Part shown: positions 16,712 through 25,120 of the stretch, piece by piece
Position numbering within the stretch: the stretch's first letter is position 1
Layout: every line of letters begins with the position of its first letter
Assembly (NCBI GenBank): GCA_003222035.1
Contig: QHUS01000049.1
Span: 1 to 64,000, forward strand
From: Gemmatimonadota bacterium
GTDB taxonomy: Bacteria > Gemmatimonadota > Gemmatimonadetes > Gemmatimonadales > GWC2-71-9
Reading direction: 5' to 3'
DNA: 64,000 bases
Position numbers and translations under genes: made by a program
The notes under the pieces: generated by a model
What the model was told of the DNA's origin: nothing
What the model saw: the letters and a program-made list of their open reading frames with translations, nothing else
The model's database searches: none

Positions 16712-17697
16712 TCCCGCTCCTTATCGTCGCGTGGAGCCTGGCCACGCAGGCGAGTAGTCAGCAGCCGACCGACACGCTCCGCATCTACGCCGTCGGGGAC
16801 ATCAATCTGGGCCGCCGGCTCGCCAAGGAGCGACTGTTGCAGGGCGACACCCTGTACCCGTTCATCGCGTTGCACGACTCGCTCGCCGCGGCCGACATCA
16901 CGTTCGGGAACCTCGAGAGTCCCATCACGACGGATTCCGCCGCTCCGGACTCCGCCGGCGTGTTCACCGCGCCCGCGGCCGCTGCCGCGGCGCTGGCGCG
17001 GGCCGGGTTCGACATCGTGAGCACGGCCAACAACCACGCGTGGGATGGCGGCGGCTCGGCCGTCGAAGCAACCATGAGACAGCTCACCCGCGCCGGTGTC
17101 CGGTTCGTAGGCTCGGGCTTTGGACGAGACATGGCAGAGCAGCCCGTGATCCTCGAACGGCGGGGCTGGCGCGTCGCCTTCTTCGCCGTCACGCGCGCCT
17201 GGAACCCTGCGCCCTACACATTTCGAGAGCACGCGGGATCGCAGTGGATCGCGTGGGGAGACACTACGTGGATCCACCCGGCGATCCGCGCGGTCAAGGC
17301 GAGCCACCGGGCGGACCTCATCGTGGTGAGCGTGCACGGCGGCACGGAGTTCGCGGACGCACCGCCCAAGCACATCGAAGACCTGGAGCGAGGTTTGATC
17401 GACGCCGGCGCGGACCTGGTGCTCGCGCACCACCCGCACGTGCTGCAGCCCGTCGTGTGGTACAAGCGCAAGCCGATCGTGCAATCCCTCGGTAACTTTG
17501 TGTTCTTACAGGACGCTCCGTGGACGCGCTTGTCGGCGATCCTGCGCGTCGTCGCGACGCCAGACGGGCGGCTGCGTCTCTCCGCCATCCCCGTTCACGC
17601 TGGTCATCAACCGACGCTCGCAACCGGTGCCGCGGCCGACAGCGTCCGCCGCCGCCTCCGTGTCCGCCTCTCGACCGCAACGGTTCGCACACCATGA
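16708..17697 (+). CDS. CapA-family (poly-gamma-glutamate synthesis-like) metallophosphatase-fold protein
   Basis: 329 aa from ATG at 16708, overlapping the previous stop as ATGA; the next gene overlaps in the same way. A hydrophobic N-terminus (MIPLLIVAWSLATQASS) suggests export. CapA motifs: YAVGDINLGRR, FGNLESPIT, STANNHAWDGG, SVHGGTEF, LVLAHHPHVLQP and QSLGNFVF. In Bacillus CapA/PgsA takes part in poly-gamma-glutamate capsule export, but no capB/capC genes are here, so only the family assignment is safe. The fold is metallophosphoesterase-like with many His/Asp positions kept. Confidence 0.87.
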   Translation: MIPLLIVAWSLATQASSQQPTDTLRIYAVGDINLGRRLAKERLLQGDTLYPFIALHDSLAAADITFGNLESPITTDSAAPDSAGVFTAPAAAAAALARAGFDIVSTANNHAWDGGGSAVEATMRQLTRAGVRFVGSGFGRDMAEQPVILERRGWRVAFFAVTRAWNPAPYTFREHAGSQWIAWGDTTWIHPAIRAVKASHRADLIVVSVHGGTEFADAPPKHIEDLERGLIDAGADLVLAHHPHVLQPVVWYKRKPIVQSLGNFVFLQDAPWTRLSAILRVVATPDGRLRLSAIPVHAGHQPTLATGAAADSVRRRLRVRLSTATVRTP

Positions 17698-18764
17698 CCC
17701 GAGACACCCTGAATTTCTTGAAGCGACTTCTCGATACCCCCGGTCCGTCGGGCTTCGAGACGGCACCGGCCCGCGTGTGGCGCGAGGAGGTGAAGACCTT
17801 TGCCGATCAGCTCACGGCCGACGTCCACGGCAACTCCGTGGCGGCGCTCAATCCCAACGGCGCGCCCCGGCTCATGCTCGCAGGGCACATCGACGAGATC
17901 GGGCTGCAGGTCACCCACGTGGACGACGAGGGATACGTGTACTTCGCCGGGATCGGCGGCTGGGACTCGCAGGTGCTCGTCGGCCAGCGGGTGTTGATCA
18001 GCAGCCGCAACGGACCGACCCGCGGCGTGATCGGGAAACAGGCCGTGCACCTGATGAAGCGCGAGGACATGGACAAGGTCTCGAAGATCACGGACCTGTG
18101 GATCGACATCGGGGCGACGAGCAAGGCAGAGGCGCTCGAGCGCGTCCGCCTGGGAGACGCGGGGGTGCTCGACGCGACCGTCCTGGAGTTTCCCAATGGG
18201 CGCATCGTGTCACGCAGCATCGATAACCGTATCGGGGCATACGTGGTGGCCGAGGCGCTCCGCCTGCTCGCGCACGAGCGGCCCAAGCACGCGGGAGTGT
18301 TCGCCGTCGCGACCACGCGGGAAGAGATCGCCTGGACGGGGGGCGGTGCCCGCACCAGCGCCGTCGGGATCGAACCGACGGTCGCAGTGGTGGTGGACGT
18401 CACGCACGCGACCGATTGGCCCGGAGCCGAGAAGAAGCGCGCCGGCGAGCACAAGCTGGGGGGGGGGCCGGTGCTGGCACGCGGCTCCGCGGTGAGCCCC
18501 GTCGTGTTCGACCTGCTGGTGGAATGCGCGGAGCGGGAGCAGATCCCCTACAGCGTCCAGGCGGCGCCGCACGACACGGGCACCGATGCGGACGCGATCT
18601 ACAACGCGCTGCGCGGCATCCCGACAGGACTGGTAAGCGTGCCCAACCGGTACATGCACAGCCCGAACGAAATGGTGGCGCGCGAGGATCTCGAGCGCGC
18701 TGCGCGCCTTCTAGCGGCGTTCGCCCGCCGCCTCGACCCGAAGGTGAGTTTCATTCCCGTCTAA
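17694..18764 (+). CDS. M42-family metallo-aminopeptidase
   Basis: 356 aa from ATG at 17694 (ATGA overlap with the preceding stop). Likely metal ligands of the M42 di-zinc site are visible: AGHIDEIGL (His), SIDNRIGAYV (Asp), ATTREEIAWTGG with the catalytic/ligand Glu pair, VVDVTHATDWPG (Asp) and NRYMHSPNEM (His). The opening RLLDTPGPSGFE is diagnostic. M42 enzymes form cytosolic dodecamers that trim peptides; some are annotated as endoglucanases by mistake. It is probably in the same transcript as the CapA-like and DoxX genes. Confidence 0.94.
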   Translation: MTRDTLNFLKRLLDTPGPSGFETAPARVWREEVKTFADQLTADVHGNSVAALNPNGAPRLMLAGHIDEIGLQVTHVDDEGYVYFAGIGGWDSQVLVGQRVLISSRNGPTRGVIGKQAVHLMKREDMDKVSKITDLWIDIGATSKAEALERVRLGDAGVLDATVLEFPNGRIVSRSIDNRIGAYVVAEALRLLAHERPKHAGVFAVATTREEIAWTGGGARTSAVGIEPTVAVVVDVTHATDWPGAEKKRAGEHKLGGGPVLARGSAVSPVVFDLLVECAEREQIPYSVQAAPHDTGTDADAIYNALRGIPTGLVSVPNRYMHSPNEMVAREDLERAARLLAAFARRLDPKVSFIPV

Positions 18765-18777
18765 CCGGGAGGACCCG

Positions 18778-19218
18778 ATGAGATGGAACAATCCGGCACT
18801 TGGCCTGCTGCTGCTGCGCGTGGTCGTGGGGTTCATTCTCCTGATGCACGGACTCGGTAAGCTCATCGGACCACCGTTCCCGGGCCCGGGCATGCAGGGG
18901 TTCATCGGCTTCCTGGGCTCGCTGCACTTCCCACTCCCGACGTTGCTTGGCTACCTGGGGATGCTGACCGAGACTCTGGGCGGGCTCGCCTTCCTGCTGG
19001 GCATCGCGCTCACGCCGGTGGGAGTGTGGACCGGCGTCTACTTCTGCATCGCACTGCTAACCGTCCACCTGTCGAACGGCTTCGACGTTTTCCACTACGG
19101 CGATCCGATGAAGCGCGGCTACGAGTATACGCTGCTGCTCATGATCGCATGCCTGAGCCTCGCCTTCACGGGCCCCGGCATGGGCGCGGTCCAGCTGAAG
19201 CCGAAGACGACCGTCTAG
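18778..19218 (+). CDS. DoxX-family membrane protein
   Basis: 146 aa with four hydrophobic segments. It has the DoxX pattern GLLLLRVVVGFILLMHGLGKL, LGMLTETLGGLAFLLG and the C-terminal GYEYTLLLMIACLSLAFTGPG. DoxX proteins are linked to thiol and oxidative stress or electron transfer in several bacteria; the role here is unknown. A GGGAGGA ribosome-binding site precedes the ATG, 13 bp after the M42 stop. Its TAG stop lies inside a CTAG that is also the stop of the convergent HEAT-repeat gene. Confidence 0.88.
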   Translation: MRWNNPALGLLLLRVVVGFILLMHGLGKLIGPPFPGPGMQGFIGFLGSLHFPLPTLLGYLGMLTETLGGLAFLLGIALTPVGVWTGVYFCIALLTVHLSNGFDVFHYGDPMKRGYEYTLLLMIACLSLAFTGPGMGAVQLKPKTTV

Positions 19219-21026
19219 CGCTTTGCCGACGGGGGAGGCCTGCGCTTCAGGTCGTCGACGGCGCGCCGGGCCTCCTCACGAACCTGGCGGTCGCCGTCGT
19301 CGGACAACCCTTCGAGAGTGCCGAGCGCGGCGGGCGTGGCGGCGAGGCGCAGCCCATCGACCGCGGCCACGCGCAGCTCGCTCGGCCGGCGCCCGAAGAT
19401 CCGGCCCGCCGGCTGCGCCCATTTGATCAGCGCCTGCACCGCGTCGGGACTCCCGATCCTGCCGAGCGCCAGCATCAACTCGCGGACCACGGCCTCCTCC
19501 TTTTCCTCCTCCATCGCGACCACGAGCGGCATCGCGAGTGCGTTCGATTTGCGCCCCCCAATCCCGAGCGCGACGTGCATCCGCACCTCGACCGACCGGT
19601 CGCGCAGCGCGCGGCGCAGCGGCTCGGCGGCGCTGCGCGTGCCGATCTTGGCGAGCGCCATTCCCACTGCCTTGCGCACCCGCTCGTCCTCGTGCTCGAG
19701 GCGCTGCGCCAGCGCCGGAACCGCGTCCTCCATCCCCAGCTCTCCGATCAACTCGGCCACGTTGCGTACGACGTACCACTCCGAGTGGTCCAGCATGTGG
19801 ACGAGCTGCTCGGTCCCCTCGGTCATGTGCTTCAACGCATCGAACACCGCGCGGCGTTCGGTCACCGTCGGCGCGGCCGCCAGGAGATCCAGCAACACCT
19901 CCACCGCCGCCGCGCCGCCCCGCTGGAGACCGGCCAGTGCCGCGGCCCGGTGCCGGGGCGTCGCGAGCAGCCGGGCCAGCCCTTCGAGCACCGGCTTCGT
20001 GTAGATGCGGCGCAGTGCGATCGCGTACTGCCGCCGGACGCCGCCCGTGTCCCCGACGGACTGCTCCACACGCATGATGCCGGTGATCACGCCGAGGACC
20101 TGCTCGTAGCGGCCTGCCTTCGCCGCCGCTTCCGCGAGACCCACGAGAGTCGCGAGGACATCTCCCACGTTCGGCGCAGCCCCGTCGCGCTGGAGCTCGG
20201 CGAGCGCTTCGGGCGCCCCCGCCGGCAGTTCCGCACCCCGCGCGGCGGGGGCGCGAGCGGTCGGAGGGCGCCTCGGGGCGGGCGCCTCCGGCGGGGGCGG
20301 AGGGACTGACGCCGATGGTCCAGCGTCGGGAGGAAGGGGCGGCTCGACCGGCGGAGTTCGCGGTGAAGGAGGCGGTGGCTCGCTCGCGGGGGTGTGTTCG
20401 CGCCGCGGGGCCCGGGATGTCGCGGGCAGCGCGTCGGCGGCCGCGGGGAGCGGCGGATCATGGGTCACCAACGGAACGCCGTCGAGCGGCACCGATTCGA
20501 TGTCGCGGAAGGCATCCCCACGGAGAATGCCCTTCGTCCCGAGGTCGCGGGATCGCCGATCGACCGGCGCATCGACTTTGGGTTTGAGGGGCGGACGCTC
20601 GATGTCGGCGGGCGAGGCCACCAGTCCCGGCGTGGCCGGGGGTGACGACCCGGCAGGCGTCACGCGTATCCGGTCGGCGCCCACGGACGCGACCCGGCTC
20701 GCGACATCCTGCGCGCCCGGCTGGTCGGCGAGCGCCTGCAGGAGGACGAACAGATGCGCGGGCTTCGGCGCGGCCGGCAGGGCGATCTCTCCGATGCCGT
20801 GGAGGTCGAGGCGTTGCACTAACGCCGCCAGCTGGTCACCCTCGCACGGCTCGCCGTTTACCTCGAGGCCCGCTCCGCCCGGAGCCACCCGCAGGGTGAC
20901 GGCCGCGTCCGGGAGCAGGGCGAGCAGCGCGCGAAAAGCCTTCTTCTGCTCGTCCTTCACACTCGGGTCGCGGAACAGGCTCACGCAGCGCGCGAACTGC
21001 GCGACGAGGGTATCTAGCGTCGGCAT
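19215..21026 (-). CDS. HEAT-repeat protein with proline-rich linker
   Basis: 603 aa, no signal peptide. Residues 1-150 form an N-terminal domain of unknown type (MPTLDTLVAQFARCVSLF...). Residues about 150-270 are a low-complexity Pro/Ala linker (PPPPSPRTPPVEPPLPP). The rest is a series of HEAT repeats, for instance LARLLATPRHRAAALAGLQR, MEDAVPALAQRLEHEDERVRKAVGMALAKIG, AAEPLRRALRDRSVEVRMHVALGIG and SPDAVQALIKWA. HEAT solenoids serve as protein-protein scaffolds. It shares its stop tetranucleotide CTAG with the convergent DoxX gene. No functional link to neighbours is evident. Confidence 0.85.
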   Translation of the reverse strand: MPTLDTLVAQFARCVSLFRDPSVKDEQKKAFRALLALLPDAAVTLRVAPGGAGLEVNGEPCEGDQLAALVQRLDLHGIGEIALPAAPKPAHLFVLLQALADQPGAQDVASRVASVGADRIRVTPAGSSPPATPGLVASPADIERPPLKPKVDAPVDRRSRDLGTKGILRGDAFRDIESVPLDGVPLVTHDPPLPAAADALPATSRAPRREHTPASEPPPPSPRTPPVEPPLPPDAGPSASVPPPPPEAPAPRRPPTARAPAARGAELPAGAPEALAELQRDGAAPNVGDVLATLVGLAEAAAKAGRYEQVLGVITGIMRVEQSVGDTGGVRRQYAIALRRIYTKPVLEGLARLLATPRHRAAALAGLQRGGAAAVEVLLDLLAAAPTVTERRAVFDALKHMTEGTEQLVHMLDHSEWYVVRNVAELIGELGMEDAVPALAQRLEHEDERVRKAVGMALAKIGTRSAAEPLRRALRDRSVEVRMHVALGIGGRKSNALAMPLVVAMEEEKEEAVVRELMLALGRIGSPDAVQALIKWAQPAGRIFGRRPSELRVAAVDGLRLAATPAALGTLEGLSDDGDRQVREEARRAVDDLKRRPPPSAKR

Positions 21027-21040
21027 GCGGGTCGGTCAAT

Positions 21041-21883
21041 TTATGGAACGGGCCTACCTGCGGCAACGCGCGCGAGGGCGCGCGCCGCATCGACCTGGCG
21101 GGTCGGGCGGCCTGGAAGGCCGAGGGCTGCCGACAAGGCAGCAACCGGCGGAAGCGCCAGTCCCAGGGACTCCAGCCGCGCCGCATCCCCGAGCAGCGCA
21201 GGGAGCGGCCCGTCGAGCATAAGGCGCCCGCTGTCGAGTACGAGCGCTCGTTCGACTGTCTCGGCGGCGAACGTCAGGTCATGCGTGATCACGAGGACGG
21301 TCACGCCCGCGACGGATCGTTCCAGCAGCGCTCGCGTGACCCGCATGCGCAGGGCGCGATCGAGCCCGGACGTCGGCTCGTCGAGGACGAGCAAGGCCGG
21401 CTCGAGCGCGAACGCGCCCGCGAGGGCGGCCAGCTTCCGGAACGCGGGCGGCAGGTCATAGGGGTGCTCCTCCGCGTGACGCTCCAACTCGAGGGCCCGG
21501 AGGGCGCGCTCCACGCGCCGAGTGGCCTCGGGGGCGGGCACGCCGGCCACACGCGGCCCGAAGCTCACGTCGTCGCGCACCGTGCGCCCGAACAGCTGCT
21601 GCTCGGCATGCTGGAACACGCAGCCGACGCGCCCGCTACGGGCGAGCGCTTCGGGGGTCCGGTGGCGCGTGTCCCAATCACCCACCCACACCGTGCCTCC
21701 GGCAGGCTGAATGAGACCCGTGATGAGCCTCATGAGCGTCGACTTGCCGGCGCCGTTCCGGCCGAGCAGGGCGACCCGCTCGCCCGGTGCGAGCGCGAGC
21801 GACACGTCTACCAATGCGCGCACCACGCCGTACGAGAATGACACCGTCTCGAGCCGCAGCGCCGGAGTCAGCGAGCCGGCCAC
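21041..21883 (-). CDS. ECF transporter ATPase A with intact Walker A but lost ABC signature
   Basis: 280 aa from GTG at 21883, chosen because it overlaps the upstream ATPase stop by 16 bp and starts just before the strand VSFSYG; the frame is open further upstream. Walker A GRNGAGKST (41-49, Lys47), Q-loop VFQHAEQQLF (Gln91), Walker B LLVLDEPTSGLD and His201 in ITHDL are all present. The position of the LSGGQ signature instead reads LPPAFRK (144-150). With the partner at 21868-22668 it forms the energising pair of an energy-coupling-factor importer. It should bind and hydrolyse ATP at its own Walker A site, using the partner's signature. Confidence 0.88.
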   Translation of the reverse strand: MAGSLTPALRLETVSFSYGVVRALVDVSLALAPGERVALLGRNGAGKSTLMRLITGLIQPAGGTVWVGDWDTRHRTPEALARSGRVGCVFQHAEQQLFGRTVRDDVSFGPRVAGVPAPEATRRVERALRALELERHAEEHPYDLPPAFRKLAALAGAFALEPALLVLDEPTSGLDRALRMRVTRALLERSVAGVTVLVITHDLTFAAETVERALVLDSGRLMLDGPLPALLGDAARLESLGLALPPVAALSAALGLPGRPTRQVDAARALARVAAGRPVP

Positions 21884-22668
21884 CGGCGCACCGCGTCCGC
21901 GACCGTGGCCGGGTACGGCGCCGCCAACCCGGCCATTCGCCACGTGTCCGCGACCGTCGTCCCCAACTCCGCGGCGCACAGGGCCTCGTCGGCGACCAGG
22001 GCTGGCGCGCCCGCGGCCGCGACGCGCCCCAGCTCCAGCCATATCACCCGGTCGGCGAATTCCGGAATGGCGTCGCTGTCACTCGTGGCGACGAGCACCC
22101 CCGCACCGCCGCGCGCCAGCTCCCGCACCAGCTGCCACAGGATCCGCGCGCCCGCGGGATCGAGCTCGGCCGTGGGCTCGTCGAGCAGCAGCAGGCCGGG
22201 ATCCATCGCCAGGATCCCGGCGATCATCACCCGCTGGAGCTCGCCACCCGAGAGCGCCGCGGGCTCGCGGGATGCGAGGTGGGCGATCCCGAGCTTCGCC
22301 AGAGCGCGGTCTACGTGGCGCGCGATCTCTTCACGCGACCACCCGAGGTTCGCGGGACCGAACGCGACCTCGTCCCACACCGTGAATGCCATGCCGGAGA
22401 CCTGGGTCCATGGAGTGGGGAGCACGATCCTCCTTCCCCCGCTTGCTTCCTCCGGTGCTTCGAAGTGAACACGACCCTCGAGCCTCCCCCCGATGACCCG
22501 CGGCGCCAGATCCGCCGCGACGAGGAGCAACGTGGAAGTGCCGGCGCCCACCGTGCCCACCAACGCCACGACCTCCCCGGCGGCGACGTCGAGCGACACG
22601 TCGCGCAGCGCCGGAGCCTTGGTCGCGGGATACCAGAACGTCACGCGGTCGAGCGTCAGCCGGACCAC
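21868..22668 (-). CDS. ECF transporter ATPase B with intact signature but degenerate Walker A and H-loop
   Basis: 266 aa from GTG at 22668, overlapping the T-subunit stop by 13 bp. The signature LSGGELQRV (139-147) and Walker B LLLLDEPTAELD are normal. The Walker A reads GTVGAGTST (38-46): Thr44 replaces the invariant lysine. The H-loop reads VATSDSD with Ser196 in place of histidine. The DNA confirms both codons (ACT and TCC/AGC-type serine context). Family membership in EcfA/CbiO is clear from VWDEVAFGPANLG. This subunit probably binds nucleotide poorly and supplies the signature face to the canonical site of the partner. Confidence 0.87.
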   Translation of the reverse strand: MVRLTLDRVTFWYPATKAPALRDVSLDVAAGEVVALVGTVGAGTSTLLLVAADLAPRVIGGRLEGRVHFEAPEEASGGRRIVLPTPWTQVSGMAFTVWDEVAFGPANLGWSREEIARHVDRALAKLGIAHLASREPAALSGGELQRVMIAGILAMDPGLLLLDEPTAELDPAGARILWQLVRELARGGAGVLVATSDSDAIPEFADRVIWLELGRVAAAGAPALVADEALCAAELGTTVADTWRMAGLAAPYPATVADAVRRWPAR

Positions 22669-23333
22669 GTGACTCTCCAGACGAGTGCCGCCGCGCACAC
22701 GGTCACGAGCCCCCAGCGACCGATGCGCTGGAGCGCGGAGTCGGGGGGCGGAGCGAGCGGCGTGCGGCGGACGCCCGGCACGAGGCCGCGCGTCTCGAGC
22801 GCGAGGGCACGCTCGTCCACCTCGTGCAAGGCCGACAGCACGAGCGGCAAGGCGAGCGCGCGCAGCGCCCGAAGACGGCTGGCCACACCGCCACGCGGAG
22901 AGAGCCCGCGGCAGCGCTGCGCATCGACGATCCGTCTGGCCCGCGCCCTCAGGAGAGGCACCGCCGACAGCGTGGCGGCGAATAGATAGGCGACACTCGC
23001 GCCCCATCCGGCGGCGACCATGGCTTCGACGAGCCGGGACGGAGCGAGCGCGGCCATGAGCCACACGAAGCTTGCGACCATGGTCGTGATCCGGAGCCCG
23101 ATTGCGACCGTGCTCGCGACGTCGTGGAGGAGGAGGAGGAACACCCAGAACGGCGCAGCGGTGACGAGCGCGGTGCGGAAGACAGGTAACCGCGGGCTTG
23201 CGCCCGGGGTCAGCGTCAGCGCGAAGGCCAATACTGCGGTGGCGAGCCCGCCCCACGGTGCCGGCAGGGTCCATGCGAGCGCCGGGAGCGCGCCGGCGAT
23301 AGCCAGGAGCGTAAACGGGTGCAGCCGCCTCAC
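22656..23333 (-). CDS. ECF transporter transmembrane T component
   Basis: 225 aa with about five hydrophobic segments. The two ARG-type coupling motifs that touch the ATPases are visible as AQRCRGLS and ALETRGLVPG near the C-terminus. The start ATG overlaps the S-component stop (ATGA at 23330-23333), and the stop overlaps ATPase B. An interior stretch, TLTPGASPRLP, is encoded by a copy of a dispersed palindromic repeat (23189-23210). The T subunit links the two ATPases to the substrate-binding S protein. All four subunits are encoded together, so this is a dedicated (group I type) importer. Confidence 0.87.
   Translation of the reverse strand: MRRLHPFTLLAIAGALPALAWTLPAPWGGLATAVLAFALTLTPGASPRLPVFRTALVTAAPFWVFLLLLHDVASTVAIGLRITTMVASFVWLMAALAPSRLVEAMVAAGWGASVAYLFAATLSAVPLLRARARRIVDAQRCRGLSPRGGVASRLRALRALALPLVLSALHEVDERALALETRGLVPGVRRTPLAPPPDSALQRIGRWGLVTVCAAALVWRVTWSG
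23189..23210. repeat. Dispersed palindromic repeat copy inside the T-component gene
   Basis: A 22-bp near-palindrome that, read on the minus strand, begins ACCCCGGGCGCAAG and ends CCCGCGGT. It is the same element as the perfect hairpin at 33284-33305, with one arm base changed, and similarity continues for about 12 bases on one side. Here it is translated as part of the T component. Confidence 0.55.
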
Positions 23334-23899
23334 GACGCGCCGATCGCGCGAAGCGCCCAGGGAAAACGGGCCGCGGTTCGCCGGGGCAGCGCGTGCAGGA
23401 CCGACGTGACCAGCGCGAACGTCACCGCCTTATCGCCGAAGTCGGACACGAAGCTGCCGAAGAAACACGCCCCCAGGGGCGACAGGCCCAGGGCCTTGCC
23501 GACCGCCGTGGCCAGGGCAATTCCGCTGGTGGTGCTGCAGCCGAACACCACATACGAGATGGGCGTCGACGTTATCGACGCGATCACTCCCAGGCCCAGG
23601 CCGGCCGGTACGGCGGTCCGCAGGCCGCGGAACAGTCCGGCCCGCGCGGCGATCCAGGCGTACAGCGCCACGATGATCTGCACCACGACGAACGGCCAGA
23701 AGGTGGGATTGCGCAGTGAGTTCACGGCCGATGTCACGACGCCGGTGGCGATTCCAACCCCCGGGCCGGCGAGCGCGGTCGCGAGGATCGTTCCGGTGGT
23801 GTCGAGAAACAGGGGCAACGCGACGGCCTCGACGGCGGCCGAGAGGGCCAGGCTGATCGCGGCCGCGACGGGAATGAGCGCGAGGAGGCGGATCGACAT
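23330..23899 (-). CDS. ECF transporter substrate-binding S component (substrate unknown)
   Basis: 189 aa from ATG at 23899; the frame is open upstream but the upstream residues are not hydrophobic or conserved-looking. It has five to six hydrophobic segments, e.g. LLALIPVAAAISLALSAAV, LDTTGTILATALAGPGVGIATGVVTSAV, PFVVVQIIVALYAWIAA and IASITSTPISYVVFG. The pattern of TTGTILATALAGPGVGI followed by a Asn-x-x-Phe-Trp segment is typical for S-component-like proteins. It does not match thiamine, biotin, riboflavin, folate or cobalt S proteins that I know. No vitamin-synthesis gene or riboswitch is nearby to suggest a substrate. It is first in the operon S, T, ATPase B, ATPase A. Confidence 0.75.
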   Translation of the reverse strand: MSIRLLALIPVAAAISLALSAAVEAVALPLFLDTTGTILATALAGPGVGIATGVVTSAVNSLRNPTFWPFVVVQIIVALYAWIAARAGLFRGLRTAVPAGLGLGVIASITSTPISYVVFGCSTTSGIALATAVGKALGLSPLGACFFGSFVSDFGDKAVTFALVTSVLHALPRRTAARFPWALRAIGAS

Positions 23900-23965
23900 C
23901 CACCGGCTTCCATGAGGGTCGCGCCAAAGATAGATATAGCCGCATGCTCGCAACCACCCTGCTGA

Positions 23966-25120
23966 TTGGCCCGCGAGGGACGCGGGGTCGGCACAGCGGG
24001 GCTGACGGAGGCGGGGCAATACGTCGCCCAAGAATTCCGCGCCGCCGGGCTCCAGCCGGCGGCGGCGGGGTCGTTCTTTCAACCGTTCACGATCGCCGGG
24101 GACGCGCCGGCAGCCACGCTGGCCGGCGTCGCCGGCGTCGAGGTGCGCAACGTTGTCGCGCTGCTCCCAGGTCGGGACCCCGCGCGTCGCGGAGAGGTAG
24201 TGATCGTGGGCGCGCACTACGATCACCTCGGACGGGGGCGCTTCGGCACGCTCGACCCGGACTCGACCGGGAGGATTCACAACGGCGCGGATGACAATGC
24301 CTCCGGGACGGCCACGTTGCTCGAGATCGCGCGCCGCCTCGCGTCCCGCCGCCCGGCCCGCACGCTCGTGTTCATCGCGTTCTCGGGGGAGGAGCTCGGT
24401 GTCCTCGGCTCGACCTATTTCGTGAAGCACCCGCTCGTCGAGCCCGTGGAATCCGTGTACGCGATGGTGAACCTCGACATGGTGGGTCGGTTGCGGAACG
24501 ACCGGCTCCTGGCGTTGGGCGCCGCTACGGCGCGGGAGTTCCCCGCGCTGCTCGACTCGCTGAACGGCGCTGTCGCCGGCGCGCACTTCGATCTCCGGGC
24601 GTCGGGCGACGGCTGGGGCCCGAGCGACCACGCCTCCTTCTTCGCCGCCAAGCGCCCGGTCGTCCACCTGTTCACCGACCTGCACGAGGACTATCACCGC
24701 GCCACGGACGATTGGGACAAGATCAACGCGTCGGGCCTGGCGCGCGTCGCGGAGTTTGCCGCCGAGCTGGCATGGACGCTCGCGAACCGGGTGGGGGACC
24801 TGGCGTTCGTAGACGCGCCGCCACATGCTGCAGCCGTCGGGGGCCAGGGATACGGGGCGTACCTGGGGACCATTCCCGACATGAGTGAGTCGCCAGGCGG
24901 GGTCAGAATCACGGGCGTCCGCGCCGGCAGCCCGGCGGAGCGGGCGGGGTTGCAGGCCGGCGACGTGATCACGACGATCGGCGACAAGACCGTGGCGAAC
25001 CTGTACGACATGACGGACGCGCTGCGGAGCCACCAGCCCGGCGACACGGTCGTCGTCGTCGCGAGCCGCGGCACGACCGTGGTGCGGCTGACTGCGGTGC
25101 TGGGCAAGCGCTCCTCATGA
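23966..25120 (+). CDS. M28-family metallopeptidase with C-terminal PDZ domain (N-terminus probably disrupted)
   Basis: 384 aa as drawn from TTG at 23966. The M28 ligands are present: GAHYDHLG (His/Asp), HNGADDNASG (bridging Asp), SGEELG (Glu pair), VNLDMVGR (Asp) and HLFTDLHEDYH (His). The PDZ domain is at about 290-380 (GVRITGVRAGSPAERAGLQAGDVITTIGD). The protein begins abruptly at REGRGVGTAG, normally preceded by a signal peptide and a short conserved helix. An in-frame TGA lies directly before the TTG, while ATG 23944 (MLATTLLIGP) is in another frame and would join REGRG after a one-base shift. A frameshift or a truncated start is likely. Confidence 0.8.
   Translation: MAREGRGVGTAGLTEAGQYVAQEFRAAGLQPAAAGSFFQPFTIAGDAPAATLAGVAGVEVRNVVALLPGRDPARRGEVVIVGAHYDHLGRGRFGTLDPDSTGRIHNGADDNASGTATLLEIARRLASRRPARTLVFIAFSGEELGVLGSTYFVKHPLVEPVESVYAMVNLDMVGRLRNDRLLALGAATAREFPALLDSLNGAVAGAHFDLRASGDGWGPSDHASFFAAKRPVVHLFTDLHEDYHRATDDWDKINASGLARVAEFAAELAWTLANRVGDLAFVDAPPHAAAVGGQGYGAYLGTIPDMSESPGGVRITGVRAGSPAERAGLQAGDVITTIGDKTVANLYDMTDALRSHQPGDTVVVVASRGTTVVRLTAVLGKRSS

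Noticed and set aside
16708-17697. A poly-gamma-glutamate capsule locus.
   Set aside because: CapB, CapC and CapE genes are absent; CapA-like proteins are widespread outside capsule operons.
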